This document shows, one piece after another, positions 41,867-49,302 of a stretch of 53,101 nucleotides of DNA (the stretch's first letter is position 1; every line of letters starts with the position of its first letter). Below the pieces are notes generated by a model. The model had not been told where the DNA came from. It worked only from the letters and a program-made list of their open reading frames with translations, and ran no database searches. The DNA is taken from positions 1 to 53,101 of the IMG/VR virus record IMGVR_UViG_3300042516_003674. One strand, 5' to 3'. Origin of the DNA: a virus. The translations under genes were made by a program, and so were the position numbers.

Positions 41867-42766
41867 ATGAAAACTTCTATGCAAACGGACGTTTTTAGCG
41901 TCCTTCCATTTAATCCAAAAAGTGATGAATATCGTTGCTTTATTGTGGATCTTACGCCAGAGATGGCACAGCACATTCTTGATTATTATAACAAAGACAA
42001 TCGTAAGGTTTCTAAATCTCAAGTAAACAAGATTTATCGTAGTATTGAAAATGATAACTGGTTGCTTGATGGGCAACCTATGACCTTTAATACTGACGGA
42101 AATCTTACTGAATTCCAACACCGTCTTCACGCAATTGCAAAATGCCAGAAGGATCGCATTTTTCAAGTTGTTGTAGTTACTGGTGTTGATACTGATACTT
42201 TTTCAAAGACTGCAACTAACAAGGCACGGAAACCGATTGACGAGATCCAGCGCAAGTATTCCAAAGCGCATATGGATGAGGTTTCTATCTTGGGAGATAT
42301 TCTCAAGCGTCGTCGTGGAGAACGTCTTGTGATGCAGAATGCTATTTCTACCTACGAGAATTGGGTAAAGAACATTAAAAACTCAATTGATATTGGTGGA
42401 GATTATGAAAACTTCTTGGATAAGTTTTCTCTTCAACGTAAGACTGTTCGCGCTTATATTACTCTTTGTGAGCGTTATGGTTATCTTGAAGAATGTAAAA
42501 CTCTTCTTGAACTTCTAGACAATGAACTTGATGAAGACTCCAACGATAACTCTACTCTTTCTGGTCAATTCCTCTCTTTCTGGAATAAAAATGCAGTTGA
42601 TTTGAGTAATGAAAAGAGAATGGATTTTCTTTATGCTATGCTCTGTGTTGCTACCGACAAAATTATTCTGCGTGAGGATGGAATGATTTCATTTGATGCA
42701 GTTCCTTCTGATCTGGAACATTATGAAATGGAAAAGAAAGGAGTTTATCGTAAGTTTCTTGCCTGA
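41867..42766 (+). CDS. ParB/Srx-like domain protein
   Basis: This is a 299-residue protein. Residues about 25-125 carry LTPEMAQHILDYYNKDNRKVSKSQVNKIYRSIENDNWLLDGQPMTFNTDGNLTEFQHRLHAIAKC then VVTGVDTDTF and ARKPIDEIQRKYS. This matches the ParB-like fold found in many phage proteins, where a G/FQHRL motif and a final R-x-x-D mark the site. The remainder is helical and of unknown role. Phage members of this family are thought to bind nucleotides or DNA, but the substrate is not known. Behind its own early-type promoter, it is followed by a UUCG terminator. Confidence 0.7.
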   Translation: MKTSMQTDVFSVLPFNPKSDEYRCFIVDLTPEMAQHILDYYNKDNRKVSKSQVNKIYRSIENDNWLLDGQPMTFNTDGNLTEFQHRLHAIAKCQKDRIFQVVVVTGVDTDTFSKTATNKARKPIDEIQRKYSKAHMDEVSILGDILKRRRGERLVMQNAISTYENWVKNIKNSIDIGGDYENFLDKFSLQRKTVRAYITLCERYGYLEECKTLLELLDNELDEDSNDNSTLSGQFLSFWNKNAVDLSNEKRMDFLYAMLCVATDKIILREDGMISFDAVPSDLEHYEMEKKGVYRKFLA

Positions 42767-42813
42767 TCCACTTTGAGAACTGGCACAAGGGGGCTTCGGT
42801 CCCCTTGTTTTTT
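42764..42813 (+). terminator. terminator-promoter element 1: terminator with UUCG loop
   Basis: It starts at the stop codon (TGATCCACTTT), carries AACTGGCACAAGG (42778-42790) and forms a 10-bp stem (42785-42794 with 42799-42808) capped by TTCG, followed by TTTTTT. The same TGATCCACTTT and AACTGGCACAAGG occur at 47969-47995. Confidence 0.88.
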
Positions 42814-42817
42814 GCTG

Positions 42818-42823
42818 TATAAT
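42818..42823 (+). promoter_or_regulatory. -10 box for helicase gene
   Basis: TATAAT lies 10 bases after the terminator stem. At 17 bases upstream the -35 position is TTCGGT, inside the hairpin loop, a poor match. The start would be near 42830, shortly before the ATG at 42846. Confidence 0.65.
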
Positions 42824-42845
42824 AACTGTATTGAAACGCAGAACG

Positions 42846-44072
42846 ATGATCCAACTTCGCCCCCATCAACAGCGTGCTCTGGATGCCCTCGCCAAGCATT
42901 CCAAGGGTCAGGTGATTATCCCGACTGGTGGAGGCAAGACCAACGTTGCTATCTTTGATGCTTTGCGTGAGTTTCAATCTGATGCTCCTAAGACGATTGT
43001 AGTGGTTGCTCCCCGCATTCTGCTTGCTGAGCAACTGTCTTCCGAGTTTCTTGAGTTTATCACCACTGCTGCTGTTCTGCACGTTCACAGCGGTGAGACT
43101 CATCACCAGAGCACCACCAAACCTTCTGAGATTTATAACTGGTCTCGCCGTGCCTACAAGCACCAACTGATCTTCACTACCTACAACTCCCTGCAGCGCC
43201 TGCAGCAGGCAGATCTTCACGTTGATACTATTTACTTCGATGAGGCACACAACTCTGTTCAGCGCCATTTCTTCCCTGCCACCGAGCATTTCTCTGCTAA
43301 TGCTGACCGCTGCTATTTCTTCACTGCTACTCCTAAGCATTCTGCTACTATTTCCAAACCAGGTATGAATGATGCTTCGGTTTACGGTAACGTAATTTGC
43401 AACGTTCCTGCTCCTGAACTGGTGGAGGGTGGTTTCATCGTTCCTCCTAAGGTTGTGGTGCAGCAGTTTGAGATGCTCTCTAAGGGTCAGATCGTTGCTG
43501 ATGTTGACTGTGAGAATCTGATTCAGACCATCGATGCTCAGGAGGTTTCTAAGGTTCTGATTTGCTCTAAGGCAACCAAACAGATCGTTTCCTTGGTTTC
43601 TCAGACTGATTTCTGCAAGCAACTGGAGGATCGTGGTTTCTCTTGGATGTATATCACTTCCAAGACTGGTGCTATCATCGACGGTCAGAAGGTTAACCGT
43701 GAGGTGTTCTTTGATACCCTGAGTGCTTGGGGTAAGGATGACTCTAAGAAGTTTGTGGTTCTACACCACAGCATTCTGTCCGAAGGCATTAACGTGTCTG
43801 GTCTGGAGGCAGTGCTGTTTATGCGGTCTATGGACTACATCGGCATCTCCCAGACCATCGGGCGGGTGATCCGTCTCCACAAGGACGATGCAGAGGGTCT
43901 CAGCAGCGGCAGGATCGCCCCTGGTGCCCTTGGAGACTACACCAAGTCCTTTGGACTGGTCTGCATCCCTGTGTACTCTTCTGTGGGCATCAGCACCGCT
44001 AAGAAGGTGCAGGCGGTGGTGGACATCGTTTTTAATCAAGGTCAACCTGCAATCAGCGTTGTCAAACGCTGA
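42846..44072 (+). CDS. superfamily 2 DEAH-box helicase
   Basis: This is a 408-residue helicase core. LRPHQQRALDAL is a Q-like motif, and IIPTGGGKT (residues 25-32) is Walker A. VVAPRILLAEQ is motif Ia, IYFDEAH motif II, FFTATP motif III, HHSILSEGINV motif V and QTIGRVIRLH motif VI. It lacks the extra N-terminal domain of T4 UvsW. Start is ATG 42846; a TTG at 42831 would coincide with the likely transcription start. The gene is clearly richer in G+C than its neighbours, especially from 43800 on. It may act in DNA or RNA remodelling during early infection. Confidence 0.85.
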   Translation: MIQLRPHQQRALDALAKHSKGQVIIPTGGGKTNVAIFDALREFQSDAPKTIVVVAPRILLAEQLSSEFLEFITTAAVLHVHSGETHHQSTTKPSEIYNWSRRAYKHQLIFTTYNSLQRLQQADLHVDTIYFDEAHNSVQRHFFPATEHFSANADRCYFFTATPKHSATISKPGMNDASVYGNVICNVPAPELVEGGFIVPPKVVVQQFEMLSKGQIVADVDCENLIQTIDAQEVSKVLICSKATKQIVSLVSQTDFCKQLEDRGFSWMYITSKTGAIIDGQKVNREVFFDTLSAWGKDDSKKFVVLHHSILSEGINVSGLEAVLFMRSMDYIGISQTIGRVIRLHKDDAEGLSSGRIAPGALGDYTKSFGLVCIPVYSSVGISTAKKVQAVVDIVFNQGQPAISVVKR

Positions 44073-44109
44073 TTTTTCTGCTAAACTACCCAAACACAAG
44101 GAGATTCCA

Positions 44110-44253
44110 ATGAAGTACGTTGTTCAACTTTATGTTGGCGGAAAACTCTTCAATGAAGAAGTACAGGCAACTAATCCAAAAGATGCTCGCGAGACTGCTC
44201 TTGCTCGCAATCCAAAAGCAAAAGTAGTCGGAGTAAATGTTTCATTCAAATGA
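44110..44253 (+). CDS. 47-residue hypothetical protein
   Basis: MKYVVQLYVGGKLFNEEV...DARETALARNPKAKVVGVNVSF reads like a small alpha/beta protein. AAGGAG at 44098-44103 sets the ATG at 44110 as the start. Its stop is inside ATGA shared with the next gene. Confidence 0.72.
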   Translation: MKYVVQLYVGGKLFNEEVQATNPKDARETALARNPKAKVVGVNVSFK

Positions 44254-44477
44254 TTAATAATTACGGTTTATTGGATCCAGTCCCATCAGATCCTTCTGGA
44301 TATGTCACTAAAGATGGTATGTGGGCTGCTGTGCCCTGCGGAAAAAAATTTGTAATTATTCATAATGGATATCAAGTTCATACTGCAAACAGTTATAAGA
44401 CTGCAAGATCTTATATCGAAAAAGAAATAAAAGCACTCAAAAAACAAAAGTCTGGCCCATTGGATAAATTTATATGA
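44250..44477 (+). CDS. 75-residue hypothetical protein
   Basis: It has YGLLDPVPSDPSGYVTKDGMWAAVPCGKKFVIIHNGYQVHTANSYKTARSYIEKEIKALKKQ, a beta hairpin plus a basic helix. It is coupled by ATGA to the genes on either side. No family is recognised. Confidence 0.65.
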   Translation: MINNYGLLDPVPSDPSGYVTKDGMWAAVPCGKKFVIIHNGYQVHTANSYKTARSYIEKEIKALKKQKSGPLDKFI

Positions 44478-44677
44478 ACATTTTTACCCAAACATCTGAT
44501 GCTCCTTATGATAGACATGACTATGAAATTGTCTTAAAAAATGGTAAAAATCTAATTTTTAACAATTGGGAGGACGCTCATAGGTATTGGTGGGAAAAAC
44601 GTCAGATTCCAGATTTTTTGGATCTTATAAACGTGAAAGACAAGAAAGTTGTGAGATCGAAAGGATTTGCTCAATAA
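44474..44677 (+). CDS. 67-residue hypothetical protein
   Basis: It contains YDRHDYEIVLKNGKNLIFNNWEDAHRYWWEKRQIPDFLDLI, a short beta-alpha unit rich in aromatic residues. It is coupled by ATGA to the preceding gene. A late-type box and terminator follow. Confidence 0.62.
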   Translation: MNIFTQTSDAPYDRHDYEIVLKNGKNLIFNNWEDAHRYWWEKRQIPDFLDLINVKDKKVVRSKGFAQ

Positions 44678-44680
44678 ATA
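44673..44680 (+). promoter_or_regulatory. late promoter-like box
   Basis: AATAAATA overlaps the preceding stop. It lies 22 bases before the next small ORF and directly before the terminator at 44693, so its use is uncertain. Confidence 0.35.
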
Positions 44681-44692
44681 ATTAAACAACTT

Positions 44693-44718
44693 AAGAGTCC
44701 TATGGGTGCTCTTTTTTT
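44693..44718 (+). terminator. probable intrinsic terminator
   Basis: AAGAGTCC pairs with GGGTGCTCTT through a small bulge, followed by a run of seven T. It overlaps the start of the small ORF at 44702, so read-through or a downstream start would be needed to express that ORF. Confidence 0.6.
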
Positions 44719-44866
44719 GACTACTGTCTTATCCTGTAGTCAAGTATTAAGTATAGCAAATCGCTTAGTAAATATTAATTTACTTTCGAGTAAACAAAAA
44801 ACAGAAATTTTATTTGAACTTCGTAAAGTAGTTCCTTCCTGTCCTTTAATTATAAAATCAAAATGA
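44702..44866 (+). CDS. 54-residue small protein with hydrophobic N-terminus
   Basis: MGALFLTTVLSCSQVLSIANRL, then QKTEILFELRKVVPSCPLIIKSK. The first 12 residues are hydrophobic and end in LSC, a possible (poor) lipobox. The second half has a conserved-looking ELRKVVPSCPL segment. Its stop overlaps the next start (ATGA), which supports translation. An 8-bp inverted repeat (TTGACTAC ... GTAGTCAA, 44717-44743) lies inside. Confidence 0.6.
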   Translation: MGALFLTTVLSCSQVLSIANRLVNINLLSSKQKTEILFELRKVVPSCPLIIKSK

Positions 44867-45057
44867 GAGACCAAAATCCAGTTCCTGATGGTGAGTCAAA
44901 GGAAGAAAAATGGAATCGAGGACTTGATCTTTTTATAGAATCAGTACATAAACCCGATGCGGAACTTCGTCAGTGTGCTCATAATCAAAAGTGTTTTAAC
45001 GAACTCATGGCAGTTAGGGAGACCGTGCTAGAGTATCTTAAAACTATAAGAAAATGA
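44863..45057 (+). CDS. 64-residue hypothetical protein
   Basis: It is mostly helical and acidic (GESKEEKWNRGLDLFIESVHKPDAELRQCAHNQKCFNELMAVRETVLEYLKTI), with two close Cys. It is coupled by ATGA on both sides. Confidence 0.65.
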   Translation: MRDQNPVPDGESKEEKWNRGLDLFIESVHKPDAELRQCAHNQKCFNELMAVRETVLEYLKTIRK

Positions 45058-45296
45058 GCACATATTATATTTACTTTGTTATATTTTTTTGTATTGCTTA
45101 CTTGATTATTACCGATCAATCAGTAGCAAGGGGGTTTTATATGCTAACCCAACTTGTGCAAATACAATATGAAAAAGTTAAATGGTGGATTATTCATAAC
45201 CCAGCAAATCCAATTGTTCGTTACTTTATGTGGCGGAATTCTATCAGACTTGCAAAAGAACTGATGGATGAACTTGCACAAAAAGATAAAGAGTGA
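45054..45296 (+). CDS. 80-residue membrane protein
   Basis: It has an N-terminal transmembrane helix YYIYFVIFFCIAYLIIT, followed by an aromatic/basic stretch (YEKVKWWIIHNPANPIVRYFMWRN) that may lie on the membrane surface, and a charged helix at the end. Coupled by ATGA to the preceding gene. It could affect the host envelope, but no family is known. Confidence 0.68.
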   Translation: MSTYYIYFVIFFCIAYLIITDQSVARGFYMLTQLVQIQYEKVKWWIIHNPANPIVRYFMWRNSIRLAKELMDELAQKDKE

Positions 45297-45327
45297 TAAA
45301 ATAGAAATGTGATTGAGGATTAACTCT

Positions 45328-45552
45328 ATGTCTAGGACTTATCGCAATCTTGAGGGTATGAACCGTTGTGCTCTTCGCAAACCCAAGACCGCAAACGAAC
45401 GAAAAACTCTTATTGGTCTTCTACAAGACAATTATGCTGAAGAGTATGAAATCTCTGGGTTAAATCATCTTCATCATCGCCTTTCAAACTGCCCAACTGC
45501 AAATTATGATAAGGTAATAAGTGGTTATTATGAACAGGATTATAAAATCTAA
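45328..45552 (+). CDS. 74-residue hypothetical protein
   Basis: This begins with ATG 45328, with GAGG about 9 bases upstream. It has RTYRNLEGMNRCALRKPKTANERKTLIGLLQDNYAEEYEISGLNHLHHRL, a basic start and a helical body. Its stop overlaps the CTAAATA box. Confidence 0.65.
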   Translation: MSRTYRNLEGMNRCALRKPKTANERKTLIGLLQDNYAEEYEISGLNHLHHRLSNCPTANYDKVISGYYEQDYKI

Positions 45553-45555
45553 ATA
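45549..45555 (+). promoter_or_regulatory. late promoter box
   Basis: CTAAATA overlaps the previous stop and is 22 bases before the ATG at 45577. It would drive the small genes and the two oxygenases that follow. Confidence 0.58.
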
Positions 45556-45576
45556 ACACTATATCTAGTAATACAT

Positions 45577-45888
45577 ATGCTCTCCACCCAATATCGTCTT
45601 CGTCTTGAATTTATTTGCAGTAGAATTGAAAATCATGAAGAGGTAAAATTAGAAGATATGATATGGGCGGAGAAGTTAGCAAAAGCAAATCGATCTGCTG
45701 CCACTATGCTACGTCAGGCCCGTAGAAAAGCAGCAAATCCAAATATGACAGAAGATAGTATGGATGGTTTCCTAAATGCTCTTGATTTAGGATATCCAGA
45801 TCCTACACAACACCGTACTAGATTTGATAGTGTTGATGATATTATTGATTTCTTTCATAATGATGATGATGGAATGAGACGTGACTGA
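45577..45888 (+). CDS. 103-residue hypothetical protein
   Basis: This helix-rich protein (YRLRLEFICSRIENHEEVKLEDMIWAEKLAKANRSAATMLRQARRKAANP) has an acidic tail (FDSVDDIIDFFHNDDDG). It resembles small conserved cyanophage proteins of unknown function. It is translationally coupled (TGATG) to a tiny membrane ORF. Confidence 0.7.
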   Translation: MLSTQYRLRLEFICSRIENHEEVKLEDMIWAEKLAKANRSAATMLRQARRKAANPNMTEDSMDGFLNALDLGYPDPTQHRTRFDSVDDIIDFFHNDDDGMRRD

Positions 45889-45989
45889 TGGACTTTATAC
45901 AATTTGTATCGCACGAACTTTATTTGTTTGTTGCTTTTATGTGTGGTTTATTGTTGGGATATATAACTGGAAAGAGAGATTCAGAATGA
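45888..45989 (+). CDS. 33-residue single-pass membrane peptide
   Basis: MDFIQFVSHELYLFVAFMCGLLLGYITGKRDSE: one clear transmembrane helix (LYLFVAFMCGLLLGYI) and a basic/acidic tail. The start overlaps the upstream stop as TGATG. Small size limits confidence, but the overlap and clean helix argue for a real gene. Confidence 0.55.
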   Translation: MDFIQFVSHELYLFVAFMCGLLLGYITGKRDSE

Positions 45990-45998
45990 TTCGTGAAT

Positions 45999-46598
45999 AT
46001 GTCAAATATCTATAATTTCCCATCTCAGTTTGTTTATTGGGAAAAAATTGAAAAACATAATGAAATAAAAAAAAATATTTTACCTTCTATTTTAGAGCAC
46101 TCTAGTAACTTATACAAATCATATTCTGAAGAGGATATAGGATATTGTGAAAAGTTTAAATGTAGAACTAGTTATTTCTTAAGAGGTGAAGATGACACCT
46201 TTTTATTTGATCTTCTCAGTGTATATGACTATTTAAATTTAATTGTTTGGAATAGTGTAGATAATTTGCTTAGTAATGAAAAATTAAATATCCAACAATT
46301 TCCAAGAACATCAAAAATATCTAAAATCTGGTACAATGTATATTCTCCTGGTGGGCATCATGATATGCATACTCATGGATTTCACGAAGGATTTTCGGGG
46401 ATATATATTTTAGATTTAAGTGAAAAAAATACAACAAAATTTTTCACACCTGGAAATAAATTTTTCGAAAAAACTCTATACCTAGATAATGCTGAAGAAG
46501 GAACAGTAATATTATTTCCCAATAATTTAATTCATTCTGTAGGTTGTTGTCTAAAAAATAGAGTTACTATATCCTTTAATATTAATAGTAGTTTTTAG
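45999..46598 (+). CDS. 2OG-Fe(II) oxygenase-like protein (TIGR02466 type)
   Basis: This is 199 residues from ATG 45999 (a GTG at 45993 is in frame). It has IWYNVYSPGGHHDMHTHGFHEGFSGIYILDL with H124-x-H126, EEGTVILFPNNLIHSVGCCLKNRVTISFNINS with distal H179 and R188. The pattern of H-x-H, FSGIYIL, GTVILFPxxLxHxV and RxTISFN is that of the family of putative oxygenases whose second ligand is His. The substrate is unknown. It is followed after 7 bases by the double-domain oxygenase. Confidence 0.75.
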   Translation: MSNIYNFPSQFVYWEKIEKHNEIKKNILPSILEHSSNLYKSYSEEDIGYCEKFKCRTSYFLRGEDDTFLFDLLSVYDYLNLIVWNSVDNLLSNEKLNIQQFPRTSKISKIWYNVYSPGGHHDMHTHGFHEGFSGIYILDLSEKNTTKFFTPGNKFFEKTLYLDNAEEGTVILFPNNLIHSVGCCLKNRVTISFNINSSF

Positions 46599-46605
46599 AT
46601 TTTTT

Positions 46606-47742
46606 ATGATACAAGAATTAGTTGATAATAATTTTCTAGTAGTTAGAAATTTTATTAGTGCTGAAAGATCTAAAAAACTTTCTGAAGAATTTAAAAAATA
46701 TTGCGAAGATAATAATATTTCAGATGATTCTCAAATTCCAAATACTCCAGCTCAGTATAATTATAAATCATTTTTAGAATTACTTTGTGAGAAAACTCCA
46801 GAAATTTCTAAAGTTATTAAAGAAACTGTAGTACCAACATACTGTTATGCTAGAGTTTATAAGAATGGTGACATATTAACAAAGCATACAGACAGAGATG
46901 CTTGTGATATTTCTTTAACTGTACATTTGGATGGTGATGAAGAATGGACAATTTATGTGCAATCCCCAGATAAAAAGGAAATTCCAGTCAATCTAAAATG
47001 TGGAGATGCTCTTGTATATCTTGGATGTGATGCTCCACACTGGAGGAATGCCTTTGATGGATCTTTTTACTCACAAGTATTTTTACATTATGTTAGAAGC
47101 AGAGGTGAAAGATCTTATGCTTATTTTGATAAAGTAAAGAGTAATACTGATACAAATAGTCAAATAAAGTTATCATCTAAATTAGAATCTTTTATACAAA
47201 TTTATGAAAATGTGATACCAGAAGATCTGTGCGACTCTATCATTAATCAATATCAGAATGACAATGGTTGGGAAGATTCTAGGGTTGGTGGAGGTATTGA
47301 TAGTAAAGTAAATAAAAAGGTTAGAAACTGCCAAATAATGTCAATTTCATCACAGAATACGATTTCTAAAAATCATCTCATACGTAAAGAACTTGACGAT
47401 AAAGTTTTTGAAGTTGCATCATTTATAATTAACGATTTAAAAACTAAATTTGAAACAATCACCATCAATCAAGATAGTGGTTATGATCTTTTAAAATATA
47501 CGACTGGTGGATTTTATACCCAACATACGGATTCATTTACCGATAATCCAAGGGCAATTTCCTGTTCATTAATTTTAAATGATGATTATGAAGGTGGTGA
47601 ATTTGGTTTCTTTGATAGAGAAGTTGTGTATAAACTTAAAAAGGGATCTGCCATTACGTTTCCTTCTAATTTCTTATATCCTCACGAAATAATGCCAGTA
47701 ACTTCTGGAACTCGGTATTCTATCATTACTTGGTTCGTTTAA
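46606..47742 (+). CDS. two-domain 2OG-Fe(II) oxygenase
   Basis: This is a 378-residue protein with two complete catalytic domains. Domain 1 (about 1-170) has KHTDRDACDIS (H94/D96), LGCDAPHWRNAF (H145) and VFLHYVRS. It matches the single-domain protein at 32132. Domain 2 (about 195-378) has FYTQHTDSF (H307/D309), SCSLILNDDYEGGEFGF, FPSNFLYPHEIMPVTSGTRYSIITWF with H360 and R370, a prolyl hydroxylase-like set. A linker of about 25 residues joins them. The fusion may channel one product to the next reaction or hydroxylate two targets. Confidence 0.85.
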   Translation: MIQELVDNNFLVVRNFISAERSKKLSEEFKKYCEDNNISDDSQIPNTPAQYNYKSFLELLCEKTPEISKVIKETVVPTYCYARVYKNGDILTKHTDRDACDISLTVHLDGDEEWTIYVQSPDKKEIPVNLKCGDALVYLGCDAPHWRNAFDGSFYSQVFLHYVRSRGERSYAYFDKVKSNTDTNSQIKLSSKLESFIQIYENVIPEDLCDSIINQYQNDNGWEDSRVGGGIDSKVNKKVRNCQIMSISSQNTISKNHLIRKELDDKVFEVASFIINDLKTKFETITINQDSGYDLLKYTTGGFYTQHTDSFTDNPRAISCSLILNDDYEGGEFGFFDREVVYKLKKGSAITFPSNFLYPHEIMPVTSGTRYSIITWFV

Positions 47743-47748
47743 TAAATA
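47741..47748 (+). promoter_or_regulatory. late promoter box
   Basis: AATAAATA overlaps the stop of the double oxygenase and lies 17 bases before the ATG at 47765. Confidence 0.5.
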
Positions 47749-47764
47749 ACTAAAAAGTTTTAAG

Positions 47765-47971
47765 ATGAAGACCTTTCAGGAATTTCAAGAACAAATGTTG
47801 TCCGCTGTTGATAAAAAAGAAATTAGAGTAGCAGGTCTTAAGGCAGCAGCAAGGCAAACTGTTAGAGATAAGGCCTGGCAAAGAAGGCACGTAGCTCACG
47901 AAATTGAAACAAGAAACTCTAGAGAAGATAGAGAAAGAATAAGTCACGAAAGAAATGCTCAACCTGCATGA
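47765..47971 (+). CDS. 68-residue basic hypothetical protein
   Basis: MKTFQEFQEQMLSAVDKKEIRVAGLKAAARQTVRDKAWQRRHVAHEIETRNSREDRERISHERNA is helical and highly charged. MKTFxxFxEQ starts are common on small T4-type virion or capsid-core peptides. Element 2 starts at its stop codon. Confidence 0.62.
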   Translation: MKTFQEFQEQMLSAVDKKEIRVAGLKAAARQTVRDKAWQRRHVAHEIETRNSREDRERISHERNAQPA

Positions 47972-48028
47972 TCCACTTTAAAAACTGGCACAAGGCACCT
48001 TGACTTTCGGGTTGAGGTGCTTTATAGT
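47969..48028 (+). promoter_or_regulatory. terminator-promoter element 2
   Basis: It begins at the stop codon TGA, then TCCACTTTAAA and AACTGGCACAAGG (47983-47995). The hairpin GCACCTTGAC/GTTGAGGTGC (47995-48020, loop TTTCGG) is followed by TTTAT. TTGACT (48000-48005) and TATAGT (48023-48028) are exactly 17 bases apart, so the -35 is inside the stem. The downstream gene begins at 48051. Confidence 0.75.
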
Positions 48029-48050
48029 ATAAGCATCAAAACACTTCATT

Positions 48051-48671
48051 ATGTCTTACGAAGCAAAGATTACTCTTAAGTATGATTCCACTTGGGATCG
48101 CAAAGGTGGTATCTACGATGATGAGATCCTTCCAGAGGAGCATATCACCTTTGAGTGTCCTGTAGATGATCTCAACAGCATTCAACTCTTCCAATTCTTT
48201 GCGAAGTTTTGTTATGCTATGGGACATAATGAGGCAGGTATTGCGAAAGGTGCTTGCTACCTTGCGTTCAACGAAATGCGAAGCACCAAAGATATGCGTA
48301 AGACTGCAGATGATTATGACCTCAAACTGATTGAGGATTATAATGACAAACTCTTAGAAATTGAAAAGTTGGATAAAGAAATCCGTGACCTGAAAGCAAA
48401 ACTTTCCCGTATTGAGAATCCTGATAATCCTAACTACACAGAGGAAGAAATGGATGCGATGACTAATGATGTTGCAGATGCCCTTGTGAGTAAACTTCAA
48501 GGTGCTTATACCGTCTGTAAGGATTGTGGTACTAAGTATGGCGAGTATTCTGTTGGGTGTTCTTCTGTTTGGGAAGGTAAGTGTGATGTGTGTGAAGAAA
48601 CAAAACCTGTGACTGAAGCAAGGGATTATGGGTATTTGAACAAAGGTATTGAGTTGCTATTGAAGAAATGA
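48051..48671 (+). CDS. zinc-ribbon-containing hypothetical protein
   Basis: This is a 206-residue protein. The middle is a coiled coil (about 90-130: YDLKLIEDYNDKLLEIEKLDKEIRDLKAKLSRIE). The C-terminus has VCKDCGTKYGEYSVGCSSVWEGKCDVCEETK, two CxxC pairs that could bind Zn. The N-terminal third (ITLKYDSTWDRKGGIYDDEI...FECPVDDLNSIQLFQFF) is beta-like. A DNA- or protein-binding role is possible but unknown. Confidence 0.72.
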   Translation: MSYEAKITLKYDSTWDRKGGIYDDEILPEEHITFECPVDDLNSIQLFQFFAKFCYAMGHNEAGIAKGACYLAFNEMRSTKDMRKTADDYDLKLIEDYNDKLLEIEKLDKEIRDLKAKLSRIENPDNPNYTEEEMDAMTNDVADALVSKLQGAYTVCKDCGTKYGEYSVGCSSVWEGKCDVCEETKPVTEARDYGYLNKGIELLLKK

Positions 48672-48859
48672 AACCAAACACGTATGTAATCTTAGAAAGA
48701 GCAGTAGAAGAAGGGACCCGACTTGGTTATCGTCGTGCTTTCAAACACGTTGAAAATCCAAGTGAAGAAGCAATCGTAGAAGCAATCGTAGATGCTGTAA
48801 TGTTGACTGTGAGTGAGGTATTTGTGTTTAGTGATAAAACTGGAGAGAGTTATGAGTAG
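48668..48859 (+). CDS. 63-residue hypothetical protein
   Basis: MKPNTYVILERAVEEGTRLGYRRAFKHVENPSEEAIVEAIVDAVMLTVSEVFVF: one helical domain with conserved-looking GYRRAFKHV. Coupled by ATGA to the zinc-ribbon gene and overlapping the next. Confidence 0.65.
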   Translation: MKPNTYVILERAVEEGTRLGYRRAFKHVENPSEEAIVEAIVDAVMLTVSEVFVFSDKTGESYE

Positions 48860-49055
48860 AGCAAAAGAGTTTATGAGTTTCGTATGGGAACAACGAAACA
48901 ATCAGGGTGCTGATACAGAAGAGAAGTTAGTTGCTGCTATTCTTTCACTTGCTGCTGAATATGTAAGATTTTACACAGCACAAAACGATCTGATCGTATT
49001 GGACAAACAAGACCTTCTCCAACTCGCAGAGGAAATTAAAAGTGAAACTGTTTGA
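48852..49055 (+). CDS. 67-residue hypothetical protein
   Basis: MSRAKEFMSFVWEQRNNQGADTEEKLVAAILSLAAEYVRFYTAQNDLIVLDKQDLLQLAEEI is helical, with start ATG 48852 in the end of the previous gene. It resembles the later small proteins at 51913 and 52128 in ending with a LxxLxEE(L/I) helix. Confidence 0.6.
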   Translation: MSRAKEFMSFVWEQRNNQGADTEEKLVAAILSLAAEYVRFYTAQNDLIVLDKQDLLQLAEEIKSETV

Positions 49056-49302
49056 TTACTACATTAAAGAAGATTTTGGAACTGATTATATCTTTACCCT
49101 ACTTAAAGGTAAAGAAAGGTCTTTTATTCAGGTAGAAGTTTCTTGGAATGAATATCCTGCATTTCCATATCTTCAAATCGCATTTGGAAACAATCGTTTG
49201 ATTGATATTCTCTTCTGGTGTTGGAAGTTTGGTTTTGCTTTTGAGTTGCTTGGATTTACTTGGGGATCTTGGAATAGGGATTTTAATGAAACCACTACCT
49301 GA
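49042..49302 (+). CDS. 86-residue aromatic-rich hypothetical protein
   Basis: GTG start, with GAGG about 9 bases upstream. It has DYYIKEDFGTDYIFTLLKGKERSFIQVEVSWNEYPAFPYLQIAFGNNRLIDILFWCWKFGFAFELLGFTWGSWNRD. The strand pattern and aromatic-rich C-terminus recall the protein at 51455, which may be a distant paralogue. No function is known. Confidence 0.62.
   Translation: MKLFDYYIKEDFGTDYIFTLLKGKERSFIQVEVSWNEYPAFPYLQIAFGNNRLIDILFWCWKFGFAFELLGFTWGSWNRDFNETTT

Noticed and set aside
42663-43622. Antisense open frame of 319 codons opposite the helicase
   Set aside because: The + strand carries a complete helicase with all motifs; the antisense protein has no recognisable domain and starts within another gene.
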